Assembly: GCA_024235955.1 (NCBI GenBank)
Contig: JACKLJ010000001.1
Span: 598,501-662,500, forward strand
Length of the DNA stretch: 64,000 nucleotides
Direction: 5' to 3'
Source: Burkholderiaceae bacterium
Lineage (GTDB): Bacteria > Pseudomonadota > Gammaproteobacteria > Burkholderiales > Burkholderiaceae_C
In this document: positions 9,071 to 17,989 of the stretch, one piece after another
Position numbering within the stretch: the first letter of the stretch is position 1
Layout: the number at the start of each line of letters is the position of its first letter
The notes under the pieces: generated by a model
Told to the model about the DNA's origin: nothing
Seen by the model: the letters and a program-made list of their open reading frames with translations, nothing else
Databases searched by the model: none
Made by a program: the position numbers and the translations under genes

Positions 9071-11095
9071 TCAGGACCCCCCGATCGGCCCCACGCGGTA
9101 GATGGCCGCGTTGCCGCTTACATACAGCCAGCTGCCCTGGGTAGCCAGACTGGTGACATTGGCGGCGGCCGGGGGCATCGTGACCAGCGTACTGACCTGG
9201 CCGTCGGCGGATATCCTGCGTATGGCTGTGCTGGACGCGCCGCGTGCCGCCACATAGAGATTTCCCTTGTCATCGAAGGTCAACGCTCCGGGGAACGACA
9301 GCAGGGCGGACTTGACTGGGCCATCGGTGGTACCCACTACGCCCTCCTGTCCTGCGTAAACCGCCGATTTGCCCGTCACGCCGTCGATCTTGTAGATGGC
9401 ATGCTGTGTGGGGCTGCTCGCGTACACGACATCTGTGCCCTGGCTGGTCAGATGGGAAAACTTGCCGACTGCGATCTCCCGGGGGGTGCTGGCAGGCGCG
9501 GTTTCAACTGCGAACACATGGCTGAGCCCTTCAGCTGGCGACAAGAGCACAAACCAGGTCGGGCCCGCGCCCTGTGCCAGAGCGGCCGGCAGTACATACT
9601 GATCGCCGGCAGCGCCATTCAGGGCGCCAATCTCGGCAAGCTTGGCCCACTGGCTGCCCCCTTTGGCCATGACCCAGATCTGGGGCGTCACGACGAGGCC
9701 AGGGCCAGTGGCGAGCGCATACAGATTCCCGGGTGCGTCGATCCGGACATCCGTCACGTAGAAGTTCGCCAGCTCATAGGGAGACTGGGTCAAGGTGTGG
9801 GATGTTCCCTGCGTGGCAATCCATCGCAAGGCGCGGTTGCCCATATCGCTCACTGCCAACCAGTCGCTGGAAGCGGCAGCCATCGCAAGGTTCCCACCAA
9901 ATCGCGCTTCGGTGCCGTTCCCGTCGACGAACGCTTGCGCAGAGCCGCCAGCCAGGGTGCTGGCCTGGTTGTCGGTGTTCAGCTGGCGGACAGAGGCATT
10001 GGTGGAGTCCACCAGATAGAGATTGCCGGTGGCATCTGAAGCCAGTCCCGTGATGTCGCCCCAACGAGTCTGTGACAAAGGGCCATCGCCCGTGGTGGTG
10101 CCCCAGAAGTTGCTGCCCCCGATGATGTCGGTCCGGAGACCTCCGTTGGCATTCAAGCTTCTGAGTACCTTTCTTGTGCCCGCGCCGTCGGGAACCGATC
10201 CGCTGACGAGAAGGCCTCCGTCGTCAAGAGGCAAAAGGGCAAGTACTTCGCTGAAAGTGTTCAGCGCCCAACGCTGACCGCTGGTCGATGCGAGCCAGAT
10301 CAAGGGTGCTTTGGTCGCCACACGATAGTGCAGGAGGTTGGGGCCACCGTACTGTTGGCTTTGGAAGTAGAGCGTCTTCTGGTCGGACGACAGAGCGATT
10401 TTGGCGGGCCAGGAGGCTGGCACGTCTGTTCCCGCCCACGTGATGCCTGAGGCATCGGCGCAGCTGCCGGCTGAACCCAGCCAGTGCTCTGCGATGCCCA
10501 GGGCGTCGATGCGCCGGATGGCGCAGTTGCCGGTGTCGGCCACATAGGCGTTGCCTTGTCCGTCCACAGCAATGCTTTCCGGGGACGACAGACGGGAGGT
10601 GCCTGCTGGTCCATCCGCGGCACCTTCGACGCCCGCCAGACCCGCCACGGTACTGACCGTGCCATCAGCCGCGATGCGCCGGATGGTGTGGTTCCCCGTG
10701 TCGGCGACCCAGACCTGGCCGTCGGGACCCAGCGCCAGCCCCTGGGGACGGTTGAACCTGGCTTGGTCGGCTGGGCCGTCGGTGCCGCCTGGGATGCCAT
10801 TGGCGCCAGCGACTGTCGTTGCCACGCCGGCGGGGGTGATTTTTCGCACGGTGTTGTTCGCGGTGTCGACCGTGTACAGGTTGCCAGCAGCATCTCTTGT
10901 CAACCCGTGGAGCGTGCCAAACGAAGCAGCCGCACCTGTGCCGTCTGCCCCGGCCTGGGTCTTGTCCGAACCTGCATACAGCTCGATGGAGATGGTCGGC
11001 GGTTCATTACCGGATGAGCCGCCGCCGCAGGCTGTCAGGGTGCCCGCGGCGAGCACGGCGATGGCGATGGCAAGCGAAGCAGGTTGGGCGAGCAT
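9071..11095 (-). CDS. NHL-repeat lipoprotein
   Basis: 674 aa from ATG 11095, preceded by a good GAGGAG ribosome site. Signal peptide with lipobox LTAC followed by GGGSSGNEPP. The body is a series of NHL/beta-propeller repeats, e.g. FGTLHGLTRDAAGNLYTVDT, RFNRPQGLALGPDGQVWVAD, TGNHTIRRIAADGTVSTVAG, LSSPESIAVDGQGNAYVADT, ending GNLYVAARGASSTAIRRISA. Likely a periplasmic or surface beta-propeller of unknown ligand. It interrupts the purine importer cluster: the terminator after BMP3 lies upstream and BMP2 starts 129 bp downstream. By eye its base composition is less GC-rich than its neighbours, suggesting a separate origin. Co-transcription with BMP2 is possible. No enzymatic motif seen. Confidence 0.88.
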   Translation of the reverse strand: MLAQPASLAIAIAVLAAGTLTACGGGSSGNEPPTISIELYAGSDKTQAGADGTGAAASFGTLHGLTRDAAGNLYTVDTANNTVRKITPAGVATTVAGANGIPGGTDGPADQARFNRPQGLALGPDGQVWVADTGNHTIRRIAADGTVSTVAGLAGVEGAADGPAGTSRLSSPESIAVDGQGNAYVADTGNCAIRRIDALGIAEHWLGSAGSCADASGITWAGTDVPASWPAKIALSSDQKTLYFQSQQYGGPNLLHYRVATKAPLIWLASTSGQRWALNTFSEVLALLPLDDGGLLVSGSVPDGAGTRKVLRSLNANGGLRTDIIGGSNFWGTTTGDGPLSQTRWGDITGLASDATGNLYLVDSTNASVRQLNTDNQASTLAGGSAQAFVDGNGTEARFGGNLAMAAASSDWLAVSDMGNRALRWIATQGTSHTLTQSPYELANFYVTDVRIDAPGNLYALATGPGLVVTPQIWVMAKGGSQWAKLAEIGALNGAAGDQYVLPAALAQGAGPTWFVLLSPAEGLSHVFAVETAPASTPREIAVGKFSHLTSQGTDVVYASSPTQHAIYKIDGVTGKSAVYAGQEGVVGTTDGPVKSALLSFPGALTFDDKGNLYVAARGASSTAIRRISADGQVSTLVTMPPAAANVTSLATQGSWLYVSGNAAIYRVGPIGGS

Positions 11096-11189
11096 CAATG
11101 GATCTCCTCGAAGGTTTTTTTGTTTGGATGAATGTCGTGGCACAGGGCAGGCAGTCGGCATGATCGGTGGACGCAGCCGACCTCAAACA

Positions 11190-11211
11190 AAAGGCCGCGA
11201 TCGCGGCCTTT
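11190..11211 (-). terminator. Rho-independent terminator after BMP gene 3
   Basis: Arms AAAGGCCGCGA and TCGCGGCCTTT make a perfect 22-bp palindrome; read on the minus strand it is followed by TTTTGTTTG. It lies 28 bp past the BMP3 stop and would end the ATPase-permease-BMP3 transcript. Confidence 0.85.
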
Positions 11212-11238
11212 GTTGCTGCAACAGCGGCGGGCTGATGC

Positions 11239-12411
11239 TTACTTTTTCTCACTGCCCGGCACCTTGCCTTCGACGCCCTTGACGTAGAAGTTGACGCCGC
11301 CCAGGAACTTGTCGTCGGCGACCTGGTCCTTGGCCAGCACTTCCTTGCCGGTGTTGTCGGCGATCGGGCCCTTCCAGATGTGGAAGCTGCCGTCCTTCAG
11401 GCCGGCCTTCACGGTGTCGAGCTTGGCCTTGGCCTCGGCCGGCACGTCGTCGGCCAGCGAGACCAGGTCGATGGCGCCCTCTTTCACGCCCCACCACACG
11501 GGGGTGTTGGTCCACTTGCCGTCCAGGGTGTCGCCCACGGCCTTGATGTAGAAGGGCGCCCAGTTGATGACCGACGAGCCCAGGTGCGCCTTGGGCGCGT
11601 AGGCCTTCATGTCGGAGTCCCAGCCGAAGCCGCGCTTGCCCATCTTCTCGGCCGTCTGCAGCACGGCGGAGGAGTCGGTGTTCTGCATCAGGATGTCGGC
11701 GCCGCCGTTGATGAGCGAGGTGGCGGCCTCCGTTTCCTTGGGCGGGCTGAACCATTCGTTCACCCACACCACCTTGGTCTTGACGTTCGGGTTGGTGCTC
11801 TGCGCGCCCAGCGTGAAGCTGTTGATGTTGCGGATCACCTCGGGGATCGGGATCGAGGCCACCACGCCCAGCGTGTTGGTCTTGGTCATGGCGCCGGCGA
11901 TCACGCCGGCCATGTAGGCACCCTGGTAAGTGCGGCTGTCGTAGGTGCCCATGTTGGGCGCGGTCTTGTAGCCGGTGGCGTGCTCGAACTTCACGTCGGG
12001 GAAGTCGGCCGCGACCTTGAGCATCGGTTCCATGTAGCCGAAGGTGGTGCCGAAGATCAGCTTGTTGCCCTGCTGAGCCATGTCGCGCAGCACGCGCTCG
12101 GCGTCGGCGCCCTCGGGCACGCTTTCCACGAAGCTGGTCTGCACGCGGTCGCCGAATTCCTTCTCCACCGCCTTGCGCGCGTTGTCGTGCGCGAAGGTCC
12201 AGCCGCCGTCACCCACCGGGCCAACGTAGGCGAAGGCCACCTTCAGCGGCTCGGCCTTGGCAGGCGCGGGCGCCGAAGCCGCCACGGGAGCCGGTGCCGG
12301 CGCGGGTGCCGCGGGTGCCGGCTCTTCCTTCTTGCCGCAGGCCACCAGGGCGGCAGCGGCGGCAGAAAGGGCGGCCACGCGCAGGAGCGCGCGCTTGCTG
12401 GAATCGGTCAT
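11239..12411 (-). CDS. BMP-family ABC substrate-binding lipoprotein 3
   Basis: 390 aa from ATG 12411 (MTDSSKRALLRVAALSAAAA). Lipobox LVAC precedes a GKKEEPAPAAPAPAPAPVAA linker. BMP-domain motifs: AFAYVGPVGDGGWTFAHDNA, RDMAQQGNKLIFGTTFGYME, ASIPIPEVIRNINSFTLGAQ, WWGVKEGAIDLVSLADDVPA. It lies 101 bp downstream of the second permease and just before a terminator, so it is the primary binding protein of this importer. Close similarity to BMP2 implies duplication. Family knowledge points to purine nucleosides or bases as ligands; the surrounding deaminases and xanthine dehydrogenase support this. Confidence 0.93.
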   Translation of the reverse strand: MTDSSKRALLRVAALSAAAAALVACGKKEEPAPAAPAPAPAPVAASAPAPAKAEPLKVAFAYVGPVGDGGWTFAHDNARKAVEKEFGDRVQTSFVESVPEGADAERVLRDMAQQGNKLIFGTTFGYMEPMLKVAADFPDVKFEHATGYKTAPNMGTYDSRTYQGAYMAGVIAGAMTKTNTLGVVASIPIPEVIRNINSFTLGAQSTNPNVKTKVVWVNEWFSPPKETEAATSLINGGADILMQNTDSSAVLQTAEKMGKRGFGWDSDMKAYAPKAHLGSSVINWAPFYIKAVGDTLDGKWTNTPVWWGVKEGAIDLVSLADDVPAEAKAKLDTVKAGLKDGSFHIWKGPIADNTGKEVLAKDQVADDKFLGGVNFYVKGVEGKVPGSEKK

Positions 12412-12512
12412 GGTCGTTCCTTGGTTGGGTAGGGATGAAAGCGAAAGATTGTAGACACGCGCCGCGGCCGCGCCACCCCCGCGCCGGCACCCGGACAGGG
12501 GGTGAACAGGCC

Positions 12513-13433
12513 CTAGGCCCCCGGATGGAAGGGCTTGCCCAGCGAGGCCGGCATGTTGACGCGGATCCAGGTGGGGTTGCGCGAGATCAGCGCCAGCACC
12601 ACGATGGTGGCCAGGTAGGGCAGCATGGTCAGGAACTGGCTGGGCACCTGCACGCCCTGGCCCTGCAGGTGGAACTGCAGCATGGTCACGCCGCCGAACA
12701 GGTAGGCGCCCAGCAGCACGCGCGCCGGCCGCCAGGTGGCGAAGGTGGTGAGGGCCAGCGCGATCCAGCCCTTGCCGGCCACCATGCCCTCCACCCACAG
12801 CGGCGTGTAGATGACCGACAGGTAGGCGCCGGCCAGGCCGCACATGGCGCCGCCGAACATCACCGCCGCCAGCCGGATGCGCCGCACCGGGTAGCCCAGC
12901 GCGTGCGCCGACTGGGGCGATTCACCCACCGAGCGCAGCACCAGCCCGGCGCGCGTGCGGTACAGCCACCAGATCATGCCCACCGCCAGCAGCATGGCGC
13001 CGTACACCAGCGGGTGATGCCGGAACAGCGCCGGGCCGACGAGCGGGATGTCGCCCAGGCCGAACCAGTTGTAGTGCGGCCGCTCGGGCAGCTTGGCCTG
13101 CACGTAGTCGATGCCCACGAAGGCCGAGAAGCCGGCGCCGAACAGGCTCAGCGCCAGCCCGGTGGCGTACTGGTTGGTGTTGAGCCAGATCACCAGCCAG
13201 CCGAAGGCGGCGGCCAGCGCGGCGCCCACGGCGGCGCCGGCGGCAAAGCCCACCCAGTCGTTGCCGGTGTGGACCACGGTGGCGAAGCCGGCGATGGCGG
13301 CGCACAGCATCATGCCCTCGGCGCCCAGGTTGACGATGCCGGCCTTCTCGTTGATCAGCAGGCCGAGCGCGGCAATGGCCAGCACCGTGCCGGCGTTCAG
13401 CGTGGCGGCGAAGAGCAGGGCGTAGGCTTCCAT
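12513..13433 (-). CDS. ABC transporter permease 2, purine/nucleoside type
   Basis: 306 aa from ATG 13433. A BPD_transp_2 (branched-chain/ribose-type) inner-membrane permease with about nine helices and the conserved segment INEKAGIVNLGAEGMMLCAA, then WLNTNQYATGLALSLFGAGF and GKGWIALALTTFATWRPARV. The start overlaps the permease 1 stop as TGATG, so the two subunits are translationally coupled and should form a heterodimeric pore. A longer open frame running up to 14261 is out of frame with permease 1 and is an artefact of GC-rich coding. Works with the ATPase at 14481-16082 and the BMP lipoproteins. Confidence 0.93.
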   Translation of the reverse strand: MEAYALLFAATLNAGTVLAIAALGLLINEKAGIVNLGAEGMMLCAAIAGFATVVHTGNDWVGFAAGAAVGAALAAAFGWLVIWLNTNQYATGLALSLFGAGFSAFVGIDYVQAKLPERPHYNWFGLGDIPLVGPALFRHHPLVYGAMLLAVGMIWWLYRTRAGLVLRSVGESPQSAHALGYPVRRIRLAAVMFGGAMCGLAGAYLSVIYTPLWVEGMVAGKGWIALALTTFATWRPARVLLGAYLFGGVTMLQFHLQGQGVQVPSQFLTMLPYLATIVVLALISRNPTWIRVNMPASLGKPFHPGA

Positions 13434-14494
13434 CAGCGGGCCTTCCCGAAACGGATGCGGTAGTTGACCAGCGTGTCGCAGGCCAGCAGTGCGAACAGCA
13501 GCAGGCCCTGGAAGGCGCCGGTGATGGACTTGGGCAGCCCCAGGCGCGACTGCGCCAGCTCGCCGCCGATGTAGAACATGCTCATCAGGATGGCCGACAG
13601 CACCATGCCCAGCGGGTGCAGCCGCCCCACGTAGGCGACGATGATGGCGGCGAAGCCGTAGCCGGCCGGCACGTAGGGCGTGAGCTGGCCCAGCGGCCCG
13701 GCTACTTCCAGCGCGCCGGCCAAGCCCGCGGTGCCGCCGGAGATCAGCAGCGCCGTCCACAGCGCCGCGCGCGAGGAGAAGCCCGCGTAGCGCGCCGCCG
13801 CCGGCGCCAGCCCGCCCACCTGCTGGGCGAAGCCGCTCCGGGTGCGGAACAGGTAGACCCACAGCAGCGCGCTGCCGGCCAGCGCGATCAGCGTGCCCAG
13901 GTTCACGCGCGAGCCCTGCATCAGCTTCGGGATCTGCGTCACCGCCTCGAAGGTGCGGGTCTGCGGGAAGTTGTAGCCCTGCGGGTCCTTCCAGGGCCCG
14001 TACACCAGGTAGCCGAGCAACTGGATCGCCACGTAGACCAGCATCAGGCTCACCAGAATCTCGCCGGCGTTGAACCTGTCGCGCAGGAAGGCCACGATGC
14101 CGGCCCACGCCATGCCGCCAGCCACGCCCGCCAGCAGGATGGCCGGCACGATCCAGCCGCCGGTGTCCTTGCCGGCCAGCAGCGCCACGCCGCCGCCGGC
14201 GATGGCGCCGATCACGAACTGCCCCTCGGCGCCGATGTTCCAGACGTTGGAGCGGAAGCACACCGCCAGCCCCAGCGCGATCAGCAGCAGCGGCGTGGCC
14301 TTGATGCCCAGTTCGCCCCAGGCATAGGTGGATTTGATGGGCTCCCAGAAGAACACCTGCAGCCCGCGCACCGGGTCCTTGTCGAGCGCGACGAACAGCA
14401 CCAGGCCGACCAGCAGCGTGATGGCCAGTGCCAGCAGGGGCGAAACCCAGGTCCAGGCGCGCGACGGCGAGGGGCGCGGTTCAAGCCGCAGCAT
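13433..14494 (-). CDS. ABC transporter permease 1, purine/nucleoside type
   Basis: 353 aa from ATG 14494 (MLRLEPRPSPSRAWTWVSPL). Inner-membrane BPD_transp_2 permease with the family hallmark CFRSNVWNIGAEGQFVIGAI, FNAGEILVSLMLVYVAIQLL and YVPAGYGFAAIIVAYVGRLH. It overlaps the upstream ATPase gene by 14 bp and the downstream permease 2 start by one base, giving a tightly packed ATPase-permease-permease operon. Homologous to the larger permease of bacterial BMP-dependent nucleoside importers (RnsC/NupB-like). Substrate is inferred to be purines or nucleosides from locus context. Confidence 0.93.
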   Translation of the reverse strand: MLRLEPRPSPSRAWTWVSPLLALAITLLVGLVLFVALDKDPVRGLQVFFWEPIKSTYAWGELGIKATPLLLIALGLAVCFRSNVWNIGAEGQFVIGAIAGGGVALLAGKDTGGWIVPAILLAGVAGGMAWAGIVAFLRDRFNAGEILVSLMLVYVAIQLLGYLVYGPWKDPQGYNFPQTRTFEAVTQIPKLMQGSRVNLGTLIALAGSALLWVYLFRTRSGFAQQVGGLAPAAARYAGFSSRAALWTALLISGGTAGLAGALEVAGPLGQLTPYVPAGYGFAAIIVAYVGRLHPLGMVLSAILMSMFYIGGELAQSRLGLPKSITGAFQGLLLFALLACDTLVNYRIRFGKAR

Positions 14495-16082
14495 GGGCCG
14501 CTCCTTCCATGCCGTGCAGGCGCTGCTGCACGTCGCCATGCCACAGGCCACTCATCCATTCGCCGATCTGCTCCACCGTGGCCTCGCTGCGCGGCACCGG
14601 CGGCGACAGCTGGCCCTTGGCGATCACGTGCAGCACGTCGCAGATCTCGAACAGCTCGTCCAGCTCTTCGCTCACCACCAGTACGGCGCAGCCGGCGTCG
14701 GCCAGCGCCAGCAGCTCGCCGCGGATCTGGGCCGAGGCGCCCACGTCCACGCCCCAGGTGGGCTGCGAGACGATCAGCAGCCGGGGCTTGGCGTCGATCT
14801 CGCGCCCGACGATGAACTTCTGCAGGTTGCCGCCGGAGAGCGAGCGCGCCGGCGCCTGCGGCCCGGCGGCCTTGACGCCGAAGCGGGCGATGATGCCTTC
14901 CGCCTGCCGCGTCAGCAGGCCGGTGCGCAGCCAGCCCAGCGTGCCCACCGCCTCGCTGCGCGTGAGCAGCAGGTTGGGGGCCAGGCCCAGGTCGGGCACG
15001 GCGCCGCGGCCCAGCCGTTCTTCCGGCACGAAGTGCAGCCCGAGCGCGCGCCGGCGCCCCGGCGCGAGCCGCCCGGCCGCCTGGTTTGCTATGGATATGG
15101 AAGCTGCCTGCGCCCGCTGGTCCTCGCCCGAGAGCGCAAACAGCAGTTCACGCTGGCCGTTGCCCGAGACCCCGGCGATGCCCACCACCTGGCCGGCGCG
15201 CACCTCGAAGGAGATGTCCATCAGGTCCACGCCGAAGGGCGATTCGCGCGGCAGCGCCAGGTTGGACACGCGCAGCACTACGTCGCCCACCGGGCGTGTG
15301 TGGCGGTCGAGCTCGGGCGGCTCGGCGCCGATCATCAGGCGGCTGAGCGAGGCGTTGCTTTCCTGCCGCGGGTCGCACACGCCGGTGACCTTGCCGCCGC
15401 GCATCACCGTGCAGGCGTTGCACAGCGCGCGAATCTCGTGCAGCTTGTGGCTGATGTAGAGGATGGAGCAGCCCTCGGCCGCCAGCTGGCGCAGCACGAT
15501 AAAGAGCTTCTCGACCGCCTGCGGGGTGAGCACCGAGGTCGGCTCGTCCAGGATTAGCAGCCGCGGCTTGGCCAGCAGCGCGCGGATGATCTCCACCCGC
15601 TGCATCTCGCCCACGCCCAGCGTGTGCACGGGGCGCGCCGGGTCGATCTCGAGCCCGTAGGCGGTGGCGGTCTCGGTAACGCGGCGCGCCACCTCGGCCA
15701 GGCTGAGGGATTTGTCCAGGCCCAGCCAGACGTTCTCGGCCACCGAGAGGGTCTCGAACAGGCTGAAGTGCTGGAACACCATGGCCACGCCGAGCTGCCG
15801 CGCCTCCTGCGGGTTGGCCACGTGCACCGGCTGGCCGTCGAAGCGCACCTCGCCGGCGTCGGGCTTGACGGCGCCGTAGATGATTTTCATCAAGGTGCTC
15901 TTGCCGGCGCCGTTCTCGCCCAGCACGGCGTGGATCTCGCCCGGCTGCACCGTTAGCGAGACGCCGCCGTTGGCCACCACGCCCGGGTATCGCTTGGTGA
16001 TGCCGGTGAGCTGCAGGCGCGGTGCCGCAGGCACGCCGTGAGTAGGTGGATCGGGCTGCAGCCCTGACGGTTCTTTCGGCAT
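14481..16082 (-). CDS. ABC transporter ATPase, duplicated, purine/nucleoside importer
   Basis: 533 aa with two fused ABC domains, as in sugar/nucleoside importers (RbsA/RnsB-like). Domain 1 is canonical: Walker A GENGAGKST, Q-loop region VAMVFQHFSLFETLSVAENV, signature region LGVGEMQRVEI, Walker B LLILDEPTSVL. Domain 2 is degenerate: GVSGNGQREL in place of Walker A, signature SLSGGNLQKF, and LLIVSQPTWGVDVG with Gln for the catalytic Glu, which is usual for this family. A copy of the dispersed element contributes residues about 317-332 (RAQAASISIANQ) in domain 2. First gene of the importer operon, divergent from xdhA, with a sigma-54-like element about 60 bp upstream. Confidence 0.94.
   Translation of the reverse strand: MPKEPSGLQPDPPTHGVPAAPRLQLTGITKRYPGVVANGGVSLTVQPGEIHAVLGENGAGKSTLMKIIYGAVKPDAGEVRFDGQPVHVANPQEARQLGVAMVFQHFSLFETLSVAENVWLGLDKSLSLAEVARRVTETATAYGLEIDPARPVHTLGVGEMQRVEIIRALLAKPRLLILDEPTSVLTPQAVEKLFIVLRQLAAEGCSILYISHKLHEIRALCNACTVMRGGKVTGVCDPRQESNASLSRLMIGAEPPELDRHTRPVGDVVLRVSNLALPRESPFGVDLMDISFEVRAGQVVGIAGVSGNGQRELLFALSGEDQRAQAASISIANQAAGRLAPGRRRALGLHFVPEERLGRGAVPDLGLAPNLLLTRSEAVGTLGWLRTGLLTRQAEGIIARFGVKAAGPQAPARSLSGGNLQKFIVGREIDAKPRLLIVSQPTWGVDVGASAQIRGELLALADAGCAVLVVSEELDELFEICDVLHVIAKGQLSPPVPRSEATVEQIGEWMSGLWHGDVQQRLHGMEGAAHAAA
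15086..15130 (+). repeat. Dispersed ~55-bp element, copy 7 (inside ABC ATPase gene)
   Basis: Reads GAAGCTGCCTGCGCCCGC, antisense to the ATPase gene. It encodes the peptide RAQAASISIANQ in the ATPase with two ATA codons, which are rare in this genome. The usual TAG trinucleotide is AAG here. Confidence 0.8.
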
Positions 16083-16138
16083 CAGCTATGTTATTTGAAG
16101 TGCTCTCGGCCGGCCTACCGGCGGTTGCCTGGTGCAGG

Positions 16139-16154
16139 TGGCATGCAAGATGCA
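16139..16154 (+). promoter_or_regulatory. Sigma-54-like promoter for xdhA
   Basis: TGGCATGCAAGATGCA matches the -24/-12 consensus with GG and GC exactly 10 bp apart. A transcript would start near 16165, about 43 nt before the xdhA ATG at 16208. Confidence 0.5.
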
Positions 16155-16159
16155 TTCCA
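16144..16159 (-). promoter_or_regulatory. Sigma-54-like promoter for the importer operon
   Basis: The minus strand reads TGGAATGCATCTTGCA, with GG and GC 10 bp apart and a perfect TTGCA at -12. It overlaps the forward element by 11 bp, and the two form a near-palindrome. A transcript would start near 16133, about 51 nt before the ATPase ATG. Alternatively the palindrome is a regulator-binding site. Confidence 0.5.
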
Positions 16160-16190
16160 CCGCGCTGCATCCACGCACATCCCTCCAAAT

Positions 16191-16207
16191 TGCACCATAC
16201 TGGTTCC
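16191..16207. promoter_or_regulatory. NtrC-like binding site
   Basis: TGCACCATACTGGTTCC matches 13 of 17 positions of an NtrC-type site of the form TGCACCAnnnTGGTGCA. It ends directly before the xdhA ATG and lies about 66 bp upstream of the inferred importer start. A GGTGCA half-site lies at 16131-16136. Confidence 0.4.
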
Positions 16208-17790
<1,583 letters not shown>

Positions 17791-17794
<4 letters not shown>

Positions 17795-17967
17795 CCCCGC
17801 CCACCGCCCGCCACGCCCACACCCCGCTGCCCGGCCAGGAACCGCCGGTGCAGGACCCGGACCCGTTCGAGCCCCCGGCGCCGGCCGACGACCCGCCCGT
17901 GACCAACCCGACACGGCACGATCCCGGCGAACACCCGCCGGTGCACGATCCCGCCACCCAGTCTTGA
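17791..17967 (+). CDS. Small proline-rich ORF between xdhA and xdhB (58 aa)
   Basis: ATG at 17791 overlaps the xdhA stop as ATGA; 59 codons end at TGA 17967, 22 bp before xdhB. The product is very rich in Pro, Asp and His (MTPPTARHAHTPLPGQEPPV, EHPPVHDPATQS) with no Cys, membrane segment or known domain. A repeated pattern of PPV followed by a short acidic/Pro stretch (PPVQDPD, PPVTNP, PPVHDP) suggests an extended linker-like peptide. The coupled start and perfect fit between the two subunit genes argue that it is translated. It could be a small accessory protein or only a coupling leader for xdhB. No function can be assigned. Confidence 0.55.
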
Positions 17968-17989
17968 GCCACCAGGAGCCACCGGCCGC

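Noticed and set aside
12513..14261. 582-codon minus-strand frame joining permease 2 with upstream sequence
   Set aside because: The upstream part is out of frame with permease 1 and is compositional noise. The ATG at 13433 with TGATG coupling gives a normal permease.
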